From NCBI GenBank assembly GCA_023399375.1, contig JAEWPX010000123.1, forward strand, positions 1 through 54,052: 54,052 bases of DNA, in the 5' to 3' direction. How positions within the stretch are numbered: position 1 is the first letter of the stretch; each line of letters starts with the position of its first letter. This DNA comes from Pseudomonadota bacterium. Its GTDB lineage: Bacteria; Desulfobacterota; Desulfovibrionia; Desulfovibrionales; Desulfovibrionaceae. Positions 34,582 through 42,144 of this stretch are shown here, piece after piece. A program made the position numbers and the translations under genes. A model generated the notes under the pieces. The model was not told the DNA's origin. It made no database searches and saw nothing but the letters and a program-made list of their open reading frames with translations.

Positions 34582-34859
34582 TCAGTTTTTCAAATCGAAC
34601 CTGATCGGCAGCATGGCCCAGGCCGCACCTCACGCCTTTTGTACCGGGCAGGATAGAATTTCCATCTTTCAAGGGCCGTAATAGCGGCCTGCTCAAATAT
34701 TTGCGGAGGTTTTGCGGAAACGATGCTGATTTTGTTTGCCCAGCCGTCAGCGGCGACCTGGGCCACCGGATCCTGGTCGGCCTCGCGCAGGATGCCGACC
34801 ATCTGCTCTTCCGAAAATCGTTTCTTTCTCATGGCCCTCTCTTCGTCGTCGGGAGCCAC
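34582..34859 (-). pseudogene. IS3-family orfA start joined to a TonB C-terminal remnant
   Basis: One minus-strand frame begins with RKKRFSEEQMVGILREADQD, the N-terminus of IS3-family OrfA transposases. After about 30 residues it switches to ISIVSAKPPQIFEQAAITAL and ERWKFYPARYKR, the C-terminal domain of TonB. One base is then missing near 34622; in the restored frame the end reads WAMLPIRFDLKN, the expected TonB terminus, with stop at 34582. So an insertion sequence seems to have landed in or next to tonB, and a deletion has removed almost all of both genes. Confidence 0.6.
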
Positions 34860-34882
34860 CTTCTCAAGTTTCGGATGGTCCG

Positions 34883-34915
34883 AAAAGGCCCGGGCAGGTC
34901 ACTCCTGCCCGGGCC
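34883..34915 (-). terminator. Strong stem-loop terminator downstream of the esterase gene
   Basis: GGCCCGGGCAGG and CCTGCCCGGGCC form a perfect 12-base-pair stem with a 5-base loop. On the minus strand it is followed by TTTT, so it would end leftward transcripts coming from the esterase gene, whose stop lies about 220 bases upstream. Confidence 0.6.
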
Positions 34916-35133
34916 TGGGGCTTCCGACCAGCGCTCCGCGACGGATGCGGGCCATACTTGCCGGCCAGCTTGGCCAAGGCCGACGCTTCAAACATATTTG
35001 AATAAAAACTATGAATTTTAATCTGTTGGAATGAAACGTACGGAGTGAAAAAAGGAGGCCGAGCCTGGGGGAGGAGCGATAGCCGCCTGCATCCGGCGGG
35101 CTCCAAGCCGGAAGGGGCGTCAACGATACGGAT

Positions 35134-37062
35134 TCAAAAACTGACGTTTACGCCAACCTCGCCGCCGTAGCTGACCGTTTGCGAATCAAAGGCGGTGGCC
35201 GAAGCAGAACCCCGCACCAGCACCCGTTCGCTGAGTTTGTAGGAAGTTCCCGCACTGGCCGTGGCCCAATCCGATTTTACCGGGGCGGCGGCCATGGAGT
35301 AGGGCGCGGCCGTGGTCGAAGTGAGCGCGGCCTTGACCTTGCGGTCCGCCTGGTCGACCAGTTCGTGGTTCCATTTGGCTTCCACGAACGGCCGCCAGTC
35401 GCCCACGTCGATTAAAGCGCGCCAGCCCAACTGGCTGATGGCCGAATCGCGTATCTGCTCGCCGAACGACAGGGCCGTGACGCCGTTGCTGCCGGTCTGC
35501 GCGCCGCTGCTGCCGGTTTCGGCAAAACCCTTGATGCGTACCTGTTGCAGCACCAAGCCCGCCACCGGGCCTGTGGTGACCGGCCCCAGGCGGATGTCGC
35601 CGCCGGCGCGCAGAGCCAGGGCCAGGGACGTTCCCGTGGTGTCGGCGCTGTTGCTGTCGGTGAAAAGCCCCAATGTCGCGTCGCGGGCGATTTTGTCCTG
35701 ATACCAGCCGCAGGAGGCCACGACATTGCCCCAGACCGGTCCGGCCCGATAGGCGGAATAGAGGCTTAAGGCCTGGTCGTTTTGGTCGAACCGACCGCCG
35801 CCCATGGAGAAACGCTGGGTCTGGGTTCCGGCGGTAAAGGCCGCGCCGACGATGAGTCCGAAAGGCATCTGGTAATCCACGCCCGCCGATCCCGTAAACG
35901 GCGTGCCGGCGACATCGGGGAAGCCCGAAAAATTCTTGAGTGTGAGTGCCCCGACGCCGCCGCCGATCCAGACGTTGACGCCGGTCGGGCCGCGATGTTG
36001 GCCGGACAGGTCTATCTGCCCCTGGATGGCGGCCGCACGGGCCAGGCCGCCCTGGATCGGAGCCTCGGCCAAAAGGGAGATCTGGCTCGGAGCCGTTAGC
36101 AGGCTGACTTCATAATCCGATTCGATCTTCTGCCCGGCCGTGGTCAGGTGATGGCCGTCGACGAACAGATAGGTTTGCAATTGGACGGGGGTAATGTCGG
36201 CCCAGGTGGTTAACAGGGCGGCGACCGGGGACGGGGCGTTGGCCGACAGCACCGAAGATGGCGTGAAGCCGAACAGGGTGGGATTGGTCGCCACGAACTG
36301 GAACACGCCGGTGAGGTCGGCGGGAATGAAATGCACGCCGGCCGCCGTCAGGTACGACCACTTGGTCATTCCGTACGCGACCGCGCGCGCGTAGTCGTCG
36401 ATGTTGCTTGCGGTGACGAAGCCGCCCGAACCGGTCAGCGTCGATGTGTAAAAAGTATTGGGCACCATGATGGTGCGGGCGCCTGCCGCCTGCAGGGTCG
36501 CTACGCTGGCCGCGAATTCGGAGGCTACGCCGTTTAAGAATGTGGGATTGGCCGCAATCCAGGCGGCGCCCTGGTTTTGCACGAAGATCAGATCGTTGTT
36601 GCCGCTGTTGACGACATAAAGGGCCTGGGCGTTGGCGACGCCCCCTGTGGAGGCGAGGAGGTTGGCGATTTGCTGGGTGGCGGTCACATTCCCGGAGAGT
36701 CCTCCTGGGGCGGTGGCGCCTCCGATGGAGGAACTCAAGGGGGCCGTATAGGCGCTGCCATTTGCGAAGTTGGTTCCGCCGGCGCTGACCGTTTCGGCGG
36801 AAAGGCCGAATCTTGCCGCCAAAAACGTGCTGGTCATCACCCCGGGACCGGCCCACCCGCCCTGGGCGCCGCCGGCGATGGCGGAGGCGACCATTGCGTC
36901 GGCTGACGCGTTTCCCGTCGACGCATAGCGAAAATAGCCGCTGTCCAGTGTGCTGTCGCCCAAGCCGACAAACTGATTGAACGCCCCTGCGGCAATGGCC
37001 AAGCGAGGCGCGATGAGAATGAGAAAGGCGGCAACGAGAAAAGGATGCGGCGCTTTTGACAT
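35134..37062 (-). CDS. GDSL-type autotransporter esterase/lipase
   Basis: This is an outer-membrane enzyme of 642 residues. A signal peptide (FLVAAFLILIAPRLAIAAGA) is followed by a GDSL hydrolase domain: VGLGDSTLDSGYF with Ser37, the SGNND block near 153-157, and VDGHHLT with Asp302 and His305 completing the triad. From about residue 390 to the end is an autotransporter beta-domain (GVDYQMPFGLIVGAAFTAG, VSYGGEVGVNVSF) ending in Phe. Passengers of this type stay on the cell surface and cleave short-chain esters or lipids. The gene stands alone between a two-component operon and a terminator. Confidence 0.9.
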   Translation of the reverse strand: MSKAPHPFLVAAFLILIAPRLAIAAGAFNQFVGLGDSTLDSGYFRYASTGNASADAMVASAIAGGAQGGWAGPGVMTSTFLAARFGLSAETVSAGGTNFANGSAYTAPLSSSIGGATAPGGLSGNVTATQQIANLLASTGGVANAQALYVVNSGNNDLIFVQNQGAAWIAANPTFLNGVASEFAASVATLQAAGARTIMVPNTFYTSTLTGSGGFVTASNIDDYARAVAYGMTKWSYLTAAGVHFIPADLTGVFQFVATNPTLFGFTPSSVLSANAPSPVAALLTTWADITPVQLQTYLFVDGHHLTTAGQKIESDYEVSLLTAPSQISLLAEAPIQGGLARAAAIQGQIDLSGQHRGPTGVNVWIGGGVGALTLKNFSGFPDVAGTPFTGSAGVDYQMPFGLIVGAAFTAGTQTQRFSMGGGRFDQNDQALSLYSAYRAGPVWGNVVASCGWYQDKIARDATLGLFTDSNSADTTGTSLALALRAGGDIRLGPVTTGPVAGLVLQQVRIKGFAETGSSGAQTGSNGVTALSFGEQIRDSAISQLGWRALIDVGDWRPFVEAKWNHELVDQADRKVKAALTSTTAAPYSMAAAPVKSDWATASAGTSYKLSERVLVRGSASATAFDSQTVSYGGEVGVNVSF

Positions 37063-37238
37063 GGGTACGTTCCCGGATATCGATTCTCAACGTCCGTCTG
37101 GAGAAATCCAATTCGACTTGTCGTCTGCTCTCAATCATCACACAAAAACTGTAAGATATCAATCAGGGAACGCGCAACTGCCTTCTCTGCAGCCGGCAAA
37201 GGTCTTCTTCCCCGAGTCCGCACAGCCCGCAAGAGCCC

Positions 37239-38579
37239 TCAGGGGCACGGGGCGCTTGCGGGCTGCAGTACTGCCAGGGCCCGAAGCCCGCGGCCGCCTT
37301 CCCGATTCTCCAGAACGAGCCGGCCTCCCATTTCCCGCAACACGGCCTCGACGATGGCGAGCCCCAGCCCGCATCCCGTGGGCGTCTGCCGTTTGCCGCG
37401 AAAGAAGCGTTGCGTCGCCTGGACGATCTCGTCGGGAGGCATGCCGGGCCCTTCGTCTTCCACGCCTATGCCGCGTCTGTCCGGCGTGACGTTCCACACG
37501 ACCGTTCCCCCTTCCGGTGAATGCTGCAGTGCGTTTTCATGGAGATTGCGCAGGGCGATGGCGAGGCTGTCCCGGTTTGCCGTGAGCGTGAAGCGGCGCA
37601 GGGCGGGATCGATGCGGACCGCGACGTCCTTTCCCGACGGTTGGGCCGCTGCGCCGATCTCCTCGAGCAGGTCGCCGACGCATACGCGTTCCGTTTGACT
37701 GGCGGCCAGCCCGCTTTCGAGCTTGGCCAGGGTCAGGAGCTGGCGCACCAGGCGCGTGGCGCGGTCGACGGAGAGCAGGATGTGTCGCAAGGCTTCCTGC
37801 CGGACGCCGGGATCGCCGGCGGCCATGGCGATTTGCGCGTGCGTCTTCAACCCGGCCAGGGGCGTGCGCAGTTCGTGGGCGGCGAAGGCCGTGACGTCCC
37901 GTTCGTGGCGTCGGGCCGTCTCCACCTTGGCGAACAGGTTGTTCAGGGCCGCGGCCAGGGGCAGGAGCTCGGCAGGCGCGTGTTGCGTCTGCAAGGGCCG
38001 CATGTCGTCGGCCTCGCGGGCTTTGAGCTCCACGGCCATGGCGAGAAGCGGGCGCAGCCCGCGCCCGAGGCTCAGCCAGAGGAGCCCGCCGAGCAGGGGC
38101 AGCATCAGGATGGCGGGGATGGAAAGCCCCTTGACCAGATCGACGGCGAGCTGGTCGCGCTGGCCGAGACGGTCGCCGATCAGCACGCGGACGCCCTTGG
38201 CGGGGTTGTCGATGGTGTACACCCGCCAGTATTCGCCCTGGATGCGGCGATCGGAGAAGCCCGACGTCTGGTCGGAGAGGGAAACGTCCGGCGCGCTGCC
38301 GGATCGGGCGAGCAGGCGTCCGTCCAGCGACCATATCTGGCAGGAGAGCTGGCGCTGGTAGTGTTCCGGCGTCGCGGCGGCGCTCGCCGCGGCGGCAAAG
38401 GCGGGGCCGCTTTGGGCGACGAGGGAATCGACCATGCGCGCCGCCTCCTGGAGGCGGGTGTCGAGCACGTGCTCGAGTTCCGCTTTTGCCCCCACGAAAA
38501 TCCAGAGGATGCCGCACAGCCAGATGATGCCCGTGGCGGCGACCAGGATGGCGAAAAGACGCCGGCGCAGGGAGATCAT
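37239..38579 (-). CDS. QseC/TctE-like sensor histidine kinase
   Basis: This is a 446-residue membrane sensor kinase with segments near 10-30 and 150-172 flanking a periplasmic domain of about 115 residues. A short linker leads to FAAHELRTPLAGLKTH with phospho-acceptor His235, the N box NLHENALQHS, VEDEGPGMPPDE and GCGLGLAIVEAVL. The pattern fits the QseC/PmrB/TctE group. Its start overlaps the regulator stop by 4 bases (ATGA), so the pair is co-translated. It is divergent from dsbD, suggesting that it senses a periplasmic stress handled by the Dsb proteins, such as metals or oxidants. Confidence 0.9.
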   Translation of the reverse strand: MISLRRRLFAILVAATGIIWLCGILWIFVGAKAELEHVLDTRLQEAARMVDSLVAQSGPAFAAAASAAATPEHYQRQLSCQIWSLDGRLLARSGSAPDVSLSDQTSGFSDRRIQGEYWRVYTIDNPAKGVRVLIGDRLGQRDQLAVDLVKGLSIPAILMLPLLGGLLWLSLGRGLRPLLAMAVELKAREADDMRPLQTQHAPAELLPLAAALNNLFAKVETARRHERDVTAFAAHELRTPLAGLKTHAQIAMAAGDPGVRQEALRHILLSVDRATRLVRQLLTLAKLESGLAASQTERVCVGDLLEEIGAAAQPSGKDVAVRIDPALRRFTLTANRDSLAIALRNLHENALQHSPEGGTVVWNVTPDRRGIGVEDEGPGMPPDEIVQATQRFFRGKRQTPTGCGLGLAIVEAVLREMGGRLVLENREGGRGLRALAVLQPASAPCP

Positions 38580-39238
38580 GGCGCGACCTGCATCCGGTAG
38601 CCGAGCCCGCGCACCGTTTCTATTTTTTCCCGGCCGAGTTTGGCCCGCAAATGATGCACGTGCACCTCCACCGCATTGCTTTCCACTTCCTCGCCCCAGC
38701 CGTACAGCCGATCCTCGATTTCGCCCTTGGAGCGGATCGCTCCGGGATGCTCCATCAGGAGCGCCAGGACCGCGAACTCCCGCCGGGACAGTGCGAGAGG
38801 CTGCCCGTTGATGGTGGCCGACAGGGTGGACGGCTCGAGCGCAATGCCGGCGGCCGTCAGGCAGGGGGCGGCGCGGCCGCCGCTGCGCCGCCCGATGGCC
38901 CGGACGCGCGCGGCCAGCTCGTCCAGGTCGAAAGGCTTGCCGCAGTAGTCGTCCGCGCCGAGGTCGAGTCCCTTGACCCTGTCCGCGACCTCGTCGAGGG
39001 CGGTGAGCAGCAGGACCGGGGTCCGGTCTCCCCGCTGGCGCATGCCCCGCAGCACGTCCAACCCGGAACCGTCCGGCAGCATCAGGTCGAGCACTACGGC
39101 GTCGAAGGCCGTCGTGGCGAGCGCTTCGCCGGCTTGCGCGCAGGAGCCGACCAGATCCACGGTCATGCCGGCCAGGCCGAGCCCCACCTTGAGTCCCGCG
39201 GCAAGCACCTGATCGTCTTCGATGATGAGAATCCGCAT
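38576..39238 (-). CDS. OmpR-family response regulator (QseB/PmrA-like)
   Basis: This is a 220-residue regulator. The receiver starts MRILIIEDDQ and has phosphorylation site Asp51 in VVLDLMLPDGSG and the conserved Lys in DDYCGKPFDL. The C-terminal winged helix (RREFAVLALLMEHPGAIRSK, EVHVHHLRAKLG) is typical of OmpR/PhoB proteins. It is the first gene of the leftward pair with the kinase. A CTTAAG-N5-CTTAAG box 37 bases upstream of its start is the kind of site that PmrA/QseB-type regulators bind, so it likely controls both itself and the divergent dsbD operon. Confidence 0.92.
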   Translation of the reverse strand: MRILIIEDDQVLAAGLKVGLGLAGMTVDLVGSCAQAGEALATTAFDAVVLDLMLPDGSGLDVLRGMRQRGDRTPVLLLTALDEVADRVKGLDLGADDYCGKPFDLDELAARVRAIGRRSGGRAAPCLTAAGIALEPSTLSATINGQPLALSRREFAVLALLMEHPGAIRSKGEIEDRLYGWGEEVESNAVEVHVHHLRAKLGREKIETVRGLGYRMQVAP

Positions 39239-39274
39239 GTCCGGCTTCCTCCGGTTCCGGTTTCCCGTCCCCGC

Positions 39275-39291
39275 CTTAAGGCTGGCTTAAG
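39275..39291. promoter_or_regulatory. PmrA/QseB-type box between the regulator and dsbD
   Basis: CTTAAG-GCTGG-CTTAAG is an exact direct repeat with a 5-base spacer, the layout of PmrA/QseB boxes (CTTAAK-N5-CTTAAK). It lies in the 98-base divergent gap, 46 bases from the dsbD start and 37 from the regulator start, so one site could serve both directions. Confidence 0.65.
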
Positions 39292-39336
39292 GTGGACGGC
39301 GAAACTGGGGGAAACTTCACGCAAGGAAGGAGCGAC

Positions 39337-41112
39337 ATGTCAAGAGCAGTATCGTGGACTTTCATCCTGGCCTTTTTCGTCGCGCTGCTCCCGCCGCCCG
39401 CCGGAGCGTCCGCCAAGACGCCGGCCCCGGCCGATGCGGTGTTCCGGCTGGGCGCAACGCGCGGCAACGGCGGGGAGGTCCTTTGCACCTGGGACATCGC
39501 CCCGGGGCATTACCTGTATAAGGACCGGATCGCGGTCACGACGGACGACGGCATCGTCGTGCCCCTTGCGCTGCCCGCCGGGGTGGAAAAGGACGATCCG
39601 ACCTTCGGGACCACGCGGGTCTACCACGACCACGTGTCGGCGGCCCTCGCCGGCGCTCCCCTGCCTGCCTCGGGCGCGGTCCACGTGACCTATCAGGGCT
39701 GCGCCGAGCATGGCGTGTGCTATCCGCCCGTGCACAAGAAGATCGATCTGGCGACGCTCGCGGTGGCGCCGGAGAAAAAGGGTCCTGCGCCGGATGTCGC
39801 GCTGCCAACTGGGGCGGCGCAACCCGCGCGCGGCAAGACGGACGGGGCGCTGGCGTCCTCGCTTTCCGGCAGCTTGCCGGCGATGGCGTTCAGTTTCCTG
39901 GGCTTCGGCCTGCTGTTGGCCTTCACGCCCTGCGTCTTCCCCATGGTGCCGATCCTCTCCGGCATGCTGGCGCGCTCCGGTCAGGAACTGTCGGCACGCA
40001 AGGGCGTTGCGCTTTCCGGCGCCTACGTGCTGGCCATGGCCCTGGCGTATGCGGCCCTCGGCGTCGCGGCCGCCTGGTCGGGGCAAAATCTCCAGGTCCT
40101 GCTGCAACGGCCGGCGGCGATCGTCCTGATGGGCCTCGTCTTCGTGTCCCTCTCGCTTTCCATGTTCGGGCTCTACGATCTGGCGCTGCCGGCAAAGCTC
40201 ACCGCGCGCCTGTCGCGGGCCACGGGGCGGGCCGGAGGGTCGCTCGGGGGCGCGGCGCTGCTCGGCTTCGGCTCGGCCCTCATTGTCGGCCCCTGCGTGA
40301 CGCCGCCGTTGGCCGCGGCGCTTTTGTACGTGGCGCAGACAGGCGACGTCGCCCGTGGGGCGGCGGCCCTGTTCGCGCTGGGGCTTGGCATGGGGCTGCC
40401 GCTTCTCGCTTTCGGCGCGTTCGGCGGCAGGCTGCTGCCGAAGTCCGGCCCCTGGCTCGTCACGGTCAAGCAGGTGTTCGGCTTCCTCTTCCTGGGGCTT
40501 GCGATCTGGATACTGGGGAGGCTGTTGCCCGGGCCGGCGACGCTTGGGCTGTGGGGCGGCTTGGCGATCGCGGCCGGAATGTGGTTCGGCCTGCGGCGAA
40601 GCCGGGGATACGGGATGCGCCTGGCCGGCGGCGCGATCGCCCTTGGCGGGGTGTTCCTGCTGACGGTCGGCTTGGGCGTTTTCCCCTTTTCCTGTCCCCT
40701 TGCCGCCTGCGCCGGCGCGCCGGCTGCGGCCACGGACGGGGCGGGGGGGGCGTGGCGCAAGGTGCGCACCGAGGACGGGTTCGACGCGGCCATGGCCGAG
40801 GCCCGGGCCAAGGGGCAGCCCATCCTGGTCGATTTTTCCGCCGACTGGTGCGTGGTCTGCCGCGAGATCGACCGGGAGGTCATGGCCGATGCAGTCGTCG
40901 ATTCCCGCCTGCAAAACGTCTCCCTCCTGCGCGTGGACGTAACTGCGGACACTTCCGAAAGCCGCGCGCTCATGCGCCGCTTCGACGTCGTCGGGCCGCC
41001 GACGATGCTGTTCGTCGACGCCCGCACGGGCCGGGAAATCGACGGCAGCCGCTTTGTCGGCGCGGTGACGGCCGCGCGGTTCCTCGAAACCCTCGCAAAG
41101 GTCGGCGCTTGA
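39337..41112 (+). CDS. dsbD: DsbD-type thiol:disulfide interchange protein
   Basis: DsbD carries electrons from cytosolic thioredoxin across the inner membrane to periplasmic thiol proteins. All three parts are visible in its 591 residues: a signal peptide and N-terminal immunoglobulin-like domain with Cys122 and Cys128 (YQGCAEHGVCYPP), a membrane domain with FTPCVFPMVPILSG (Cys199) and GPCVTPPLAAALLY, and a C-terminal thioredoxin-like domain with DFSADWCVVCREID. I chose ATG at 39337, 5 bases after AGGAG; the extension to 39292 has no site and would overlap the regulatory box. It is followed after 40 bases by a DsbA-like gene, the natural partner. Confidence 0.93.
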   Translation: MSRAVSWTFILAFFVALLPPPAGASAKTPAPADAVFRLGATRGNGGEVLCTWDIAPGHYLYKDRIAVTTDDGIVVPLALPAGVEKDDPTFGTTRVYHDHVSAALAGAPLPASGAVHVTYQGCAEHGVCYPPVHKKIDLATLAVAPEKKGPAPDVALPTGAAQPARGKTDGALASSLSGSLPAMAFSFLGFGLLLAFTPCVFPMVPILSGMLARSGQELSARKGVALSGAYVLAMALAYAALGVAAAWSGQNLQVLLQRPAAIVLMGLVFVSLSLSMFGLYDLALPAKLTARLSRATGRAGGSLGGAALLGFGSALIVGPCVTPPLAAALLYVAQTGDVARGAAALFALGLGMGLPLLAFGAFGGRLLPKSGPWLVTVKQVFGFLFLGLAIWILGRLLPGPATLGLWGGLAIAAGMWFGLRRSRGYGMRLAGGAIALGGVFLLTVGLGVFPFSCPLAACAGAPAAATDGAGGAWRKVRTEDGFDAAMAEARAKGQPILVDFSADWCVVCREIDREVMADAVVDSRLQNVSLLRVDVTADTSESRALMRRFDVVGPPTMLFVDARTGREIDGSRFVGAVTAARFLETLAKVGA

Positions 41113-41152
41113 GCCGCCTCCGCTTGCAACAACAAGAAGAAAGGATGCCTGC

Positions 41153-41788
41153 ATGAAATCGAACGCGTTGTTTGCGCTTGTCGTCTGTCTGATCCTGGTT
41201 GCCGCCATTGCGCCGTTGCGGCGCGCCATCGCGACCGAGCAACCAGTGGAAGCCGCCGCGGTGCTTGACGATCCTTCAGCCCCGGTCACCGGCAATCCGA
41301 AAGGGGACGTCACCATCGTCGAGTTTTCCGACTACAATTGCCCCTTCTGCAAGCAATCCGCCGCGGCGCTCGAGAAGTTGCTCGCGTCGGACGGCAAGAT
41401 CCGCGTCATCCACAAGGACTGGCCCGTGTTGACGGACGCCTCGGCCTATGGGGCGCGACTGGCCCTGGCCGCCGGCTATCAGGGGAAATACGCCGCGGTC
41501 CATGCGGCGCTCATGCAAATCCCGGGCATGCGGATTTCAAAGGATCGGATGCTCGAAGCCGCCAAGGCCTCGGGCGTGGACATGGACCGTCTGGAAAGCG
41601 ATCGCAAAGCCCATGCCCAGGAGATCGATGCCTTGCTGGAACGCAATGCCGCACAGGCCGAAGCGTTGGGCCTGCAAGGGACGCCGGCGTTCCTTGTCGG
41701 GCCCTACATCGTGCCTTCCGCTCTCGGCTACGACGATTTCAGGCAGGTCGTCGCGGATGCGCGGACGAAAATGAAGGGCGACAAGTAG
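41153..41788 (+). CDS. DsbA-family periplasmic thiol oxidoreductase (ScsC/BdbD-like)
   Basis: This is a 211-residue protein with an N-terminal signal or anchor (ALFALVVCLILVAAIA). VTIVEFSDYNCPFCKQSA holds the CPFC active site at Cys63 and Cys66, and GLQGTPAFLVGPYIVP the cis-proline loop. This is the layout of DsbA-like proteins such as ScsC, BdbD and Com1. With DsbD upstream it is probably kept reduced and acts as a disulfide isomerase or reductase, as ScsB/ScsC do in copper tolerance. An AAAGGA site precedes the ATG. Confidence 0.9.
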   Translation: MKSNALFALVVCLILVAAIAPLRRAIATEQPVEAAAVLDDPSAPVTGNPKGDVTIVEFSDYNCPFCKQSAAALEKLLASDGKIRVIHKDWPVLTDASAYGARLALAAGYQGKYAAVHAALMQIPGMRISKDRMLEAAKASGVDMDRLESDRKAHAQEIDALLERNAAQAEALGLQGTPAFLVGPYIVPSALGYDDFRQVVADARTKMKGDK

Positions 41789-41849
41789 CGGGCCCTTTCG
41801 GGGGTGCGTTTCGCGGACGTCCCCGGGGCGCTCGCCAGGACAGGAGGCC

Positions 41850-41883
41850 AAGGGGGCGGGCCATGCTTGCCTGACCCCTTTTT
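41850..41883 (+). terminator. Intrinsic terminator after the dsbD operon
   Basis: AAGGGG (41850-41855) pairs with CCCCTT (41875-41880), with a partly paired interior and a TTTTT run overlapping the stem end. It lies about 60 bases beyond the stop of the DsbA-like gene in the same direction. Confidence 0.5.
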
Positions 41884-41922
41884 CATACGGTCGCACGGGA
41901 AGAATCGGGGTGGCGCACTACG

Positions 41923-41945
41923 TTGCCCTGCGTGCGACAGGGCAA
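41923..41945 (+). promoter_or_regulatory. Inverted repeat upstream of the kinase array, possible operator
   Basis: TTGCCCTG and CAGGGCAA form a perfect 8-base inverted repeat around a 7-base core, about 200 bases before the first kinase start. Just downstream TTGCCA and TATGCC, 16 bases apart, could be a promoter. The rest of the 41789-42144 gap shows nothing else. Confidence 0.35.
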
Positions 41946-42144
41946 GGAATCGACCTTGCCATTGTGGCGAAATCCCCTATGCCAAGCCTTTTCTTTCCGT
42001 TATTCTGTCCGGGACTGACCCTGGTGGGGAATGCGCAATGAACGACGCGGCCGCCGGTTCCCCTGTCGCCGGGATGCGACGGGGCTGGGACAGCGTAGCG
42101 CGAGACGTCCCTGTCCGACCAAGGCGCATGCGAGGGCGAGGCCC

